Below are positions 1-7,330 of a DNA stretch of 39,322 bases, in pieces (the stretch's first letter is position 1; the number at the start of each line of letters is the position of its first letter). The DNA comes from JACJYC01 sp964558465. GTDB lineage: Bacteria > Bacteroidota > Bacteroidia > Chitinophagales > Saprospiraceae. A program made the position numbers and the translations under genes. Where the stretch lies: assembly GCA_964558465.1 (NCBI GenBank), contig CAZLEF010000066.1:1-39322 (forward strand), written 5' to 3'. Under the pieces are notes generated by a model. It ran no database searches, had not been told where the DNA came from, and saw nothing but the letters and a program-made list of their open reading frames with translations.

Positions 1-497
1 TGATCAACCGGGGTGGCGCCAGGTTTTCCGGCATTTGGGGCGCCTTTTCCAACAACTACTCCAGTTTTAACAATAACTGGATTTATACCCGCGGCGGTTA
101 CGGCGGACTGGAATTCGGCAGAACCGTTTTTATCGGCTGGGGAGGATACCGTATGAAAGAGGATGTTGACCTTGGAGGCGTTTCTTCTCCCTTCAGAATG
201 AAATACAATGTTTTTGTATTGGGCCTGATGCCCAATTCCCGGCGAGCCATTCACCCCAGGATCAACCTGATGACAGGAAGGGGCCGGATCTCCACTTCCG
301 ATAACGGTAGTGACCGCATCTTTGTCTTTCAGCCGTCCGGTGGCGTTGAACTCAATGTATTTCAATGGTTTCGGTTAGGCCTGGAGGGTGGGTACCGGTT
401 CGTATTGGACAGCGAAATCCCCGGCCTGGAAAACGACAAAGTCTCGGCGCCTTTTGCCCAACTGGATCTTCGGTTTGGCATTGCCTGGGGGCGGTAG
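1..497 (+). CDS. 3' end of an outer-membrane-barrel-like protein (5' truncated by window)
   Basis: The reading frame is open from the first bases of the window (codons in phase from position 3) to a TAG at 495-497, so the start lies outside. An ATG at 153 is only internal, because the same frame continues upstream with similar composition. The visible residues are rich in Gly and aromatics and alternate polar and hydrophobic positions, with short strands such as GLEFGRTVFIGWGGYR and QLDLRFGIAWGR at the very end. That is the usual look of a small outer-membrane beta-barrel in Bacteroidota. No catalytic motif is visible and I cannot assign a family. The role, a porin-like or structural outer-membrane protein, is inference from composition alone. 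Confidence 0.6.
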   Translation, partial: INRGGARFSGIWGAFSNNYSSFNNNWIYTRGGYGGLEFGRTVFIGWGGYRMKEDVDLGGVSSPFRMKYNVFVLGLMPNSRRAIHPRINLMTGRGRISTSDNGSDRIFVFQPSGGVELNVFQWFRLGLEGGYRFVLDSEIPGLENDKVSAPFAQLDLRFGIAWGR

Positions 498-550
498 ATC
501 GCTGCATGGTTGCCATGCGTTGAGGAGTTTGTCCATGGGACTCCTTTGGA

Positions 551-740
551 GGGATGGTTTGGGATGGTTTGGGATGGTTTGGGATGGTTTGGGATGGTTT
601 GGGATGATTTGGGATGGTTTGGGATGATTTGGGATGGTTTGGGATGGTTTGGGGATAGAACTCATTTGGAGGAATGGTCCGTTAATGCCCAAACAACTCC
701 AAACCAACCCAAACAACACCAAACAACTCCAAACAACCCG
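551..740. repeat. 10-bp periodic array with inverted partner (GGGATGGTTT)n / (AAACAACNCC)n
   Basis: Positions 551-650 hold ten head-to-tail 10-bp units, GGGATGGTTT with two GGGATGATTT variants. After a 40-nt spacer, 691-740 holds five 10-bp units of the form AAACAACTCC, which are the inverted complement of a diverged GGNGTTGTTT unit. The same 10-bp phase is kept in both arms, so the region can fold into a long imperfect hairpin. A near-repeated 18-mer flanks the left array on both sides (ACTCCTTTGGAGGGATGG at 540-557, ACTCATTTGGAGGAATGG at 660-677). Together with the promoter just downstream this fills the 363-nt gap between two plus-strand genes. It is most likely a terminator-like or slippage-prone tract; no real coding sequence is seen in it. 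Confidence 0.85.
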
Positions 741-797
741 GCATGGTTACAAAACTTCCATCAACGAGCTAAACCCTGAAACAATAAAACAATTCCC

Positions 798-828
798 TTT
801 GTCCGTATGGCCCCTTGTTCTATCTTTG
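798..828 (+). promoter_or_regulatory. Bacteroidota-type promoter of the helicase-like gene
   Basis: TTTG at 798-801 is followed by a 19-nt spacer and TATCTTTG at 821-828, a full match to the Bacteroidota -33/-7 consensus TTTG and TAnnTTTG. Transcription would start near 834-836, downstream of the alternative ATG at 807. This decides for the ATG at 861 as the start of the gene. Confidence 0.7.
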
Positions 829-860
829 GCCCAACGCTGAATAAGAACAAACTTGAATAC

Positions 861-3800
861 ATGGCAGGAATCATTCATCCGGCAGAATCGTGGGCATTTT
901 TTTGGCAGGCTGAAGGCCACACGCTGCAACAAGCCATAGCCGGAAAACACAACCTCCTTGATCTGAGCAGATTGGACAATGATTCTTCGGATTTTGCCTA
1001 TAAAATGATCCGGGAATTGCTGTCGCCGGATCCAAATGGAGTGACTTTTTCCAGCAATTTTGACCATTCACAAACGCTGTTAAGCCTTTATTTTTCGGAA
1101 CGGAACCGGGAGAAACTTTCCGGCCGGCGCCAGACGGCGATTGGCTATCCGCTGGTTGCCTTTTTTGCAGGGGGTGAAATGAAGCTGGCCCCGGTCTTCA
1201 TCTGGGATGTCGCATTCGAACCCGAAGGGCAAAGCCAGAATAAATGGACACTCACGCCCGACAAACGCCAGCACCCAGGTTGCAATCCCTGGCTCTTCGA
1301 CTGGTTAAAAATCAACCGGAATGAGGCTGTTGCAGACTGGTACGCCGGCCTTCCTGCCAAATCCGGATGGAATGCATCCGGGTTGTTTGCCGTATGTGAT
1401 GAATTTTGCCAGAAAGCGGGTTTTGAAAACCCCAGCCAAAGTATTGCAACGACCCCTCAACCCAGCCTGGATCAACTGGATGAACTGGCGTCGAGAGGTA
1501 GCCTTTTATGGTCTGCCTTACTGGGCCTGTTTCCCAAAAAACAAGAAACAGGCTCCTCTCTTCCGAAACAGGGTCCTGCCGGTTTCCGGCCTGGCAAACG
1601 CTCCCTGTCATTATTGGACACAGACCCCTGGCAAGCATCCGTATTGGATCTTTTTAAAAATGAAAAACCGGCCCTGGCATTGGGAAAAGCAGGTTCCGGC
1701 AAAACCCACCTCCTCTTGTCGTTTCTGGCCGAAGCCCTGGCCAACGAAGAACGCTGCCTTGTAGTGTCGCCATGGGCGCCGGCGTTGGCTTCTGTTCAGC
1801 AGCGACTTGAACGCATCGGTTTGGGCGCCCTTTCCTTTGTATTGCGGCACCCCCTCAACGATATGGCTGCCTGGGGTGGCGCATTTAAACTTGCCGCCAA
1901 AAAAAATGCGGGTGATTCACCTAAATCATGGGATACCCAATTAAACCTCCGGTTTGAACAGGTTTCAAGGGACAAGAACCGTCTGGACCGCCAATACCAG
2001 GCTTGTTCCAAAAAGGTCTTCGGCGACAAAAGCTGGACCGAAACGGTCGGACTGTTCCTCTCCTCCAACCGGATTGAAGGAAAAGAGCTCCTGGGCAATC
2101 AACTCCAACCCCAGGATTACAGCTTTGACCCCGCCAACTTCGAACTTTACCGCAATGCCATCGCCAAATGCGCCGCTGCCTTCGATAAAGTCAAGACGCT
2201 GGATCATCCGCTCAATAACCTGAATGCAGGCATTTTTGTCCACCAATCCAAACAGGAAAGCCTGAATTTCATCCAGCAGAACCTGGAACTGTTCCTCCAG
2301 AAAGCCGCCCAGTTTCAATACAGGTACATTCATACCCAGAATGAATACGGCGACCGGTTAAGGTCTTATTTTGATCAATTTTATTTCGAAATACACGACC
2401 AGATCACCCGGTTAAGCGAACTTGTAAAAGACACGCTGACCCTCTACGGTGAGGATTTACTGAAGTCTTCCCGGCCTACTTTGAAGCTTTACGGCATTTT
2501 TGCCGACAAATACAAAGCTGCCCTGGAGGCAAGGTCCAGGATCGCCAGGCTGTATGAAACCCTGCAAAAAACCTGCGAGGAACGGCAATTGTTTGACCAT
2601 GATTTTTTGAATATCAAAGAATCCCGCTCTTTGCCAAAACTCAGGGCAAACCTGGAAAAATTGGGTTCAACCCTGGAAGAATGGCGAAACCGGCTCAATT
2701 CGACCATCCAGGAAGACCTGACCAGGCTGAGCGCCAAAACTGCCCATCCCGGCCTGGGATTCGCCGAACAGGTCGCCAACCTGGAAGACGCCCTGGATAA
2801 CCTGATCGATGAGATCAATGGCAGCGGCCTCTATCAACTGCCGATCCAGAACAAAATGCTTACGCTGTCCAAACGGCAAAAATTGCTGGAGGACATCATC
2901 CAGCAACTGGAGACCACGCAGTTTAATCTCCGCGACTACGGTGCATTTTACGAATGGCAGCGCCTTTGGTTCAGTTTGCCTGAAAATGCAAGGCGGATCG
3001 TCAGGTCGATTGTCAAGGTCAAACCCAATGACTGGGTAGCTGCCTTTGAAAGTTGGTTCCTGCACCAGTGCCTGGAAATGAATTATGACCCCTCCTTGCC
3101 TGTAAAACCCTTTGAACTGGAGGAATTTTCCCGGAATTTCACCGAACTCAGAGGGATGCTCAAACAAAAAACAACTGCTTATTGGCTGAACCGGCGTTCG
3201 GAGGCCATCCGGCGTTTCAAAAAAGAGAACAAAGGATTGTATGAGGCTTTTGCGGAAAAGGGAACTTCTGATTTTAGCGCAGGAAAGATCACAGGCCGGA
3301 TCTTTCAGGAAGTAACCGATTGTTTCCCTGTTTTAATGGTCACCGCAGGGGTTGCTCTCGATCTGCTGGAACACCAGACCGGCGTCTGGGACCGGGTTGT
3401 TTTTCTGTACCCTGAATTCCTGCCCCTCGAACCCCGTTTGCCGGAACTGGGCAAATTTGCCCTCGGTATCTCGGGCCAACCCACCGAGGTACATCCGCAA
3501 TCCCTGATGGCCGGGCTTCTGGACCAGGATCCGAATGTTTTTCCATTAAAAGAGGTCCACCGGCATTTCCCGGGTAATATTCTTTCGCCAAACCCCGGCG
3601 AGTTTCCCGGCAGCCAGATCCTGTTTGAACAGGTGGACGGCCGCTACGACGAAACCGCAGAAACCAATGAAGAGGAAGCCAGAAAAATCCTGGACTGGCT
3701 GAACAAAATTGAACCCACCAAACAACGCACCTTGCCTTCGGTCGGCATTGCGTGTTTGACTACCGGTCAGCGGAATTTAATCCTGGAATACCTTTTGCGC

Positions 3801-4571
3801 ATCAAACAAAAACGCCTGCCCGGCGTGGAAAAAATCCAGCAACTGGAGCGCAACGGACTTTCGGCCTTCAGGGCCGATGAAATTTGCGGGCAACAATTTG
3901 ACATATTAATCGTCAGTTCCACCTTTGGTCAGGCCAATATCGGCGGCGCGCTTACCCGGCATCTCCAACGTTTCAACCAGGCAGGCGGACAATCGGCCGT
4001 CGTGCAATTGATGACCGCCGGCAAACAGGAAATCCGGATCGCCAACTCCATGCCGGAGGACAACCTGGAGCAGTTGGTGCAGGCCCCTGGCGCAAAAGGC
4101 GTTTTTCTGCTTTGCTCGTGGATCAGGTTTCTGCATGCCCTGAGCAAACACGATAACCCGGGCATGCTGCGGGAATGGCGCGCTGTAAATGCCGTTTATG
4201 GAACTGAAACAATGGACAATCATCCGCTGGCGGAGGAAATTGCATGGCATATCGCCGGCAGAATGCGGACCGAAAGGATTAGAATGAACGCCCCCTTCGG
4301 CAACCTTGTTTTGCCACTGGTTATCCTGCCTGAACAACCGGAAGGCGCTCCCCTGATCATCCAGCCGGATCATTTTTTTGCTAAAGCTCCCTCCACAGAC
4401 TTCATCTGGGAAGACCTGCAAAGAAGAGCCCTGGAACAGGCAGGTTACCGGATCCTTCCTGCCTGGTCGGTTCAATGGTGGAAAAATCCGAGAAGGGAAA
4501 GCGCTGAGTTGTTGAAGGTGATTCAGGAACCGCCTGCTCCCGTTGCTGCAACGGATGAAGAAGAAGAGTAA
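861..4571 (+). CDS. SF1 helicase/REase-like protein with degenerate active sites
   Basis: This is a 1236-residue protein. Residues 1-260 contain an LAPVFIWDVAF-type segment resembling the N-terminal region of DUF4011-type SF1 helicases. A good Walker A, GKAGSGKTH, lies at about 276-284, followed by a long helical insertion. Later motifs are eroded. Where Walker B (DEAS) should be there is VVFLYPEFLPLEP (about 846-858), the GDPKQ motif reads SGQPTEV, and motif VI, normally with TRAR, reads VQLMTAGKQ (1048-1056). The C-terminus, with YRILPAWSVQWWKNP, resembles the end of the MTES_1575/Vsr-like nuclease fold, but the ExCDG-like active site reads LIIQPDHFF. The layout recalls DUF4011-helicase-nuclease proteins linked to phage defence (Hhe). 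I infer an ATP-binding but catalytically weakened relative; its function is unknown. An alternative in-frame ATG at 807 lies upstream of the promoter and is not favoured. No defence genes adjoin it. Confidence 0.75.
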   Translation: MAGIIHPAESWAFFWQAEGHTLQQAIAGKHNLLDLSRLDNDSSDFAYKMIRELLSPDPNGVTFSSNFDHSQTLLSLYFSERNREKLSGRRQTAIGYPLVAFFAGGEMKLAPVFIWDVAFEPEGQSQNKWTLTPDKRQHPGCNPWLFDWLKINRNEAVADWYAGLPAKSGWNASGLFAVCDEFCQKAGFENPSQSIATTPQPSLDQLDELASRGSLLWSALLGLFPKKQETGSSLPKQGPAGFRPGKRSLSLLDTDPWQASVLDLFKNEKPALALGKAGSGKTHLLLSFLAEALANEERCLVVSPWAPALASVQQRLERIGLGALSFVLRHPLNDMAAWGGAFKLAAKKNAGDSPKSWDTQLNLRFEQVSRDKNRLDRQYQACSKKVFGDKSWTETVGLFLSSNRIEGKELLGNQLQPQDYSFDPANFELYRNAIAKCAAAFDKVKTLDHPLNNLNAGIFVHQSKQESLNFIQQNLELFLQKAAQFQYRYIHTQNEYGDRLRSYFDQFYFEIHDQITRLSELVKDTLTLYGEDLLKSSRPTLKLYGIFADKYKAALEARSRIARLYETLQKTCEERQLFDHDFLNIKESRSLPKLRANLEKLGSTLEEWRNRLNSTIQEDLTRLSAKTAHPGLGFAEQVANLEDALDNLIDEINGSGLYQLPIQNKMLTLSKRQKLLEDIIQQLETTQFNLRDYGAFYEWQRLWFSLPENARRIVRSIVKVKPNDWVAAFESWFLHQCLEMNYDPSLPVKPFELEEFSRNFTELRGMLKQKTTAYWLNRRSEAIRRFKKENKGLYEAFAEKGTSDFSAGKITGRIFQEVTDCFPVLMVTAGVALDLLEHQTGVWDRVVFLYPEFLPLEPRLPELGKFALGISGQPTEVHPQSLMAGLLDQDPNVFPLKEVHRHFPGNILSPNPGEFPGSQILFEQVDGRYDETAETNEEEARKILDWLNKIEPTKQRTLPSVGIACLTTGQRNLILEYLLRIKQKRLPGVEKIQQLERNGLSAFRADEICGQQFDILIVSSTFGQANIGGALTRHLQRFNQAGGQSAVVQLMTAGKQEIRIANSMPEDNLEQLVQAPGAKGVFLLCSWIRFLHALSKHDNPGMLREWRAVNAVYGTETMDNHPLAEEIAWHIAGRMRTERIRMNAPFGNLVLPLVILPEQPEGAPLIIQPDHFFAKAPSTDFIWEDLQRRALEQAGYRILPAWSVQWWKNPRRESAELLKVIQEPPAPVAATDEEEE

Positions 4572-4588
4572 GAAAGTCGTAAGTGATT

Positions 4589-4640
4589 AGTCGTAAGTCG
4601 TAAGGAAATCGGAACTTGCGACGACTTACGACTTACGACT
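4589..4640. terminator. Bidirectional terminator-like hairpin made of GTCGTAAGT repeats
   Basis: A perfect 16-bp inverted repeat, AGTCGTAAGTCGTAAG at 4589-4604 and its complement at 4625-4640, encloses a 20-nt loop. Extra diverged copies of the same unit extend both arms (4575-4584 on the left, CGACTTACAACT twice at 4643-4668). It fills the 102-nt gap between convergent genes ending at 4571 and 4674. It lacks a clean U tract, so the terminator role is inferred from position and folding. Confidence 0.7.
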
Positions 4641-4673
4641 ATCGACTTACAACTATCGACTTACAACTAAGCG

Positions 4674-5684
4674 TTATTCAACCACAAACCGGTTCATCAA
4701 CCGGGCATTTTCCGTAATCACACCGTATACATAAGCGCCCGCGGGCAAGTGGCTGGCGCCCAGCGTTTCGTTGAAACGGCCCGGCGCCTGAAAGCCCTTG
4801 TCGATCCTTTGCAGGAGTTTGCCCTCCGTGGAATAGATCTCGATTTGCACTTTGCTTCCCTTATCCAGGTTATAGCTGATCTCAATATCTTCGGAAGCGG
4901 GATTTGGCGACGCAGGAAAGATCCGGAGGCCATTCATTCCGGCGGAAGGTTCGGACTGGGAAGAGGCGATCGGGTCGAATTGCACAACCACCCCCAACAA
5001 CCAGTTGGACTCCAACTGCCAGGACGGCGCCACATCAATGGGAAACCAACCTGAGCCGTCGCCCCAGAGCTCCCAGGCGTCGTTGCCGTCGCCGCAACCC
5101 TCCTCGCTCATCCAAAGCGCAACGGTGTCTTGCGTGGCATACAGATCGGAAACATCGAGGCTGATGAAAATTTCCGTGCCGGTTACCGAAGCCGGAGCGG
5201 GGAACGTAAAAATGGTGGGTACGATACTCGTGGTGCTGAGGGCGACATCACTGACGTTAATATCATTGCTCGTGCCGAAATTGGTCCCTGGTGCGCCGCC
5301 GGAGGTTACGCCGTAAACCTTGGTGCGAAGCGGTCCGTCATTGATCTCGGAAGCCACGGCAAAGAACCCCCAGATTTCAAGCACCTTAAAATTGTTGCCT
5401 TCGCCCAAAGTGATGCGCTGCGCCTTTTCCGCATCCTCATATCCGTTGGTACCTGCGATAAACCCCCAGTTGTCCGAGAAAAAACTGGTCACCTGGTCGC
5501 TGCATTCCAGCGAGAAGGCATCCCCCAGCAGGGTATCGTTTTCAATCAGTACCCGGTCAAATCTAGCGGTAACCGGTGAAAGGAAACGGCTGGATTCCAA
5601 TGACCCGGTTGCGGTTCTTTGGGCGGTCAGGGCCGTCGTCATCAGGCTCAACAGGAGCGCGGGAAGTAAACTTCTGTTTTTCAT
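4674..5684 (-). CDS. Secreted protein with T9SS type A C-terminal sorting domain
   Basis: This is a 336-residue protein. A signal peptide is clear (residues 1-21, MKNRSLLPALLLSLMTTALT with AQ after). The last 80 or so residues form a type A T9SS sorting domain: FPASPNPA, then VQIEIYSTEGKLLQ, then LPAGAYVYGV and a basic end, MNRFVVE. The middle is beta-rich, with several Asp, Gly and Trp residues (DGNDAWELWGDGSGWFP), and looks like a lectin or jelly-roll fold; I do not recognise an enzyme motif. The protein would cross the inner membrane by Sec and be exported or surface-attached by T9SS. It stands alone, convergent with the helicase-like gene, and is probably transcribed by itself. Function beyond secretion is unknown. 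Confidence 0.85.
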   Translation of the reverse strand: MKNRSLLPALLLSLMTTALTAQRTATGSLESSRFLSPVTARFDRVLIENDTLLGDAFSLECSDQVTSFFSDNWGFIAGTNGYEDAEKAQRITLGEGNNFKVLEIWGFFAVASEINDGPLRTKVYGVTSGGAPGTNFGTSNDINVSDVALSTTSIVPTIFTFPAPASVTGTEIFISLDVSDLYATQDTVALWMSEEGCGDGNDAWELWGDGSGWFPIDVAPSWQLESNWLLGVVVQFDPIASSQSEPSAGMNGLRIFPASPNPASEDIEISYNLDKGSKVQIEIYSTEGKLLQRIDKGFQAPGRFNETLGASHLPAGAYVYGVITENARLMNRFVVE

Positions 5685-5804
5685 TGCGATTGGTTTTTTA
5701 GTAATTGAAAAACTCGGATGATGGCTAAAAGTACAAGCCTTTCCGCCAATTCCATTTTATTTTAACAAAGAATAACACACTTTGGCAAGGAGATTAACAT
5801 TTCC

Positions 5805-6581
5805 TTATTTGCCGGCAAACCGGGCCGGTCTTTTTTCCAGAAAAGCGGCTACCCCCTCCCGATAATCCTGAGAAGCCCCTGCTTCCGACTGTAATTGATC
5901 CTCCAAAGCCAGTTGCCGGGTGAGATCATTAAAACACGAGGCATTCAGCGCCTTTTTGATCAGCCCCAGCGCCCTGGTCGGCATTTCTGAAAGCTGATGC
6001 GCCAGTTTCATGGATTCCTCCGCAAAAACGTCATCCGGGAAGGTTTTCCAGATCATGCCCATTTCTTCAGCCGTTTTGGCCTGCACTTTTTCGCCCAGCA
6101 TCATGAGGGCGGAGGCCCGTTGCCAACCGATCAGCCGGGGCAACAGGAATGTACCTCCGCTGTCCGGGATCAAGCCGATCTTGCTGAAGGCCTGGATAAA
6201 CGAAGCCGATTCCGCACTCACCACGATATCGCAAGCCAGTGCAATATTGGCGCCTGCCCCGGCAGCAACCCCGTTAACAGCGGCAATCACCGGTTTTTCC
6301 AGGTTCCTGATCCGGCTGACGATCGGGTTATAGTGTTCGGAAAGGATCACGGTAAGGCTTGGCCCGTCTTCCGACACCACTTCCTGGAGGTCCTGGCCGG
6401 CTGAAAACGCCTTCCCGGCGCCCGTCAGGCAAATGGCCCGGATATTTTCGTCGGCCTCGCATTGGTCGAGCAAGGATTGTAAAAGAAGCGCCATTTCGCG
6501 GTTGAACGCGTTGTAGACTTTAGGCCGGTTCAACGTCATTTTGGCGACCTGCCCAACAGACTCCAGAATGATACTTTCCAT
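5805..6581 (-). CDS. paaG: Enoyl-CoA hydratase/isomerase family protein, PaaG-like
   Basis: This is a 258-residue crotonase-fold enzyme. The CoA-binding and oxyanion segments are intact: AFSAGQDL at 58-65 and NGVAAGAGANIALACDIV near 103-120. The stretch AFSKIGLIPDSGGTFLLPR followed by MGMIWK is typical of PaaG, the 1,2-epoxyphenylacetyl-CoA isomerase of aerobic phenylacetate breakdown; Asp140 in IPDSGG would be the acid/base. Other paa genes are not in the window, so a general enoyl-CoA isomerase or hydratase role cannot be excluded. The start was set at the ATG at 6581. A longer frame reaches 6614 but would overlap the upstream regulator gene, and its extra residues are not family-like. It lies 14 nt downstream of the LytTR regulator and is probably co-transcribed. 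Confidence 0.85.
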   Translation of the reverse strand: MESIILESVGQVAKMTLNRPKVYNAFNREMALLLQSLLDQCEADENIRAICLTGAGKAFSAGQDLQEVVSEDGPSLTVILSEHYNPIVSRIRNLEKPVIAAVNGVAAGAGANIALACDIVVSAESASFIQAFSKIGLIPDSGGTFLLPRLIGWQRASALMMLGEKVQAKTAEEMGMIWKTFPDDVFAEESMKLAHQLSEMPTRALGLIKKALNASCFNDLTRQLALEDQLQSEAGASQDYREGVAAFLEKRPARFAGK

Positions 6582-6595
6582 AAGGTTCTTCAATA

Positions 6596-7306
6596 TTACC
6601 GGTAAAAAACCCATTCCACCACTTCATCCTTTTTGCTTCGGCTGATGGGGATTTTATATTTTTCAATTTCCAGCATATTTCCATTGAGCGACTGGACTTT
6701 GTCCTTCGCAACGATATAGGATTTATGCACCCGGAGAAAATTTCCGGCGGGTAAAAGGCCTTCCAGCCGCTGAAGACTTTCAAGGGTTACATAACGCCCG
6801 TCGCGGCATACGATCCTGACATATTCCTTGAGGCCTTCAATGAAAAGCACCTTTTCAAACGGGATTTTGACCAGTTTTCCGTCCACTTTCGCCGTAAAAT
6901 ATTCCTTGTTTCCGGCATCCGGGGCTGGTGAAATCCGCAGCCGCAGTTGTTCTTTTGCTTTACCCACTGCCTGGATAAACCGCTCAAAGGAAAAAGGTTT
7001 TAGCAGATAATCCACTGCGTTGAGGTCAAAAGCGTCGATCGCAAAATCCGCATAGGCAGTCGTAAAGATCACAACAGGCCGGTACCTGAGGGTTTTCAAC
7101 AGGTTCACACCGCTGAGCGCAGGCATCTGAATATCCAGGAAAAGAAGGTCGATGGGTTCGTTATTCAGGATTTCCAGCGCCCGGAGGGGGTTTTTGACCT
7201 TTTCCACGATTTCCAGGCCCTGAATTTCCTTTGCAAAATTTTCAAGCAGGTTCAGGGCAAGGAATTCGTCATCCACCAACAGGGTTCTGATCTTTTCCAT
7301 TTCCAT
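6596..7306 (-). CDS. LytTR-family two-component response regulator
   Basis: This 236-residue protein has an N-terminal receiver domain (acidic pocket VDDE near 11-14, phospho-acceptor Asp58 in LLFLDIQMP, then IFTTAYA and the Lys of LLKPFSF) and a C-terminal LytTR DNA-binding domain from about 135 (VLFIEGLKEYVRI, then FLRVHKSYIVAKDKV). Such proteins are usually driven by a LytS/YehU-type sensor kinase, but no kinase lies in the window. It sits between a dynamin-like GTPase gene (24 nt upstream) and the PaaG-like gene (14 nt downstream), so it is probably part of that transcript. The start could be Met1 (7306) or Met3 (7300); both precede the first strand closely. Regulatory targets cannot be told from the sequence. 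Confidence 0.9.
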   Translation of the reverse strand: MEMEKIRTLLVDDEFLALNLLENFAKEIQGLEIVEKVKNPLRALEILNNEPIDLLFLDIQMPALSGVNLLKTLRYRPVVIFTTAYADFAIDAFDLNAVDYLLKPFSFERFIQAVGKAKEQLRLRISPAPDAGNKEYFTAKVDGKLVKIPFEKVLFIEGLKEYVRIVCRDGRYVTLESLQRLEGLLPAGNFLRVHKSYIVAKDKVQSLNGNMLEIEKYKIPISRSKKDEVVEWVFYR

Positions 7307-7330
7307 TCATTTATCAACTGCAAACGCCTG

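Noticed and set aside
551..650. CRISPR-like regular repetition
   Set aside because: Units are 10 bp and contiguous with no spacers, and no cas gene is present.
375..840. Several overlapping short frames on both strands across the decamer array, giving WDGLGWFGM-type repeats
   Set aside because: They are by-products of the 10-bp tandem repeat, which stays open in several frames; none has a start region or family-like sequence.
807..860. Upstream ATG extending the helicase-like gene by 18 codons
   Set aside because: A full promoter (798-828) overlaps this stretch, so the ATG at 807 would not be in the mRNA.
861..4571. A new multi-gene defence island around the helicase-like gene
   Set aside because: Its neighbours are an outer-membrane protein and a secreted T9SS protein, with no integrase, toxin, methylase or other defence gene in the window.
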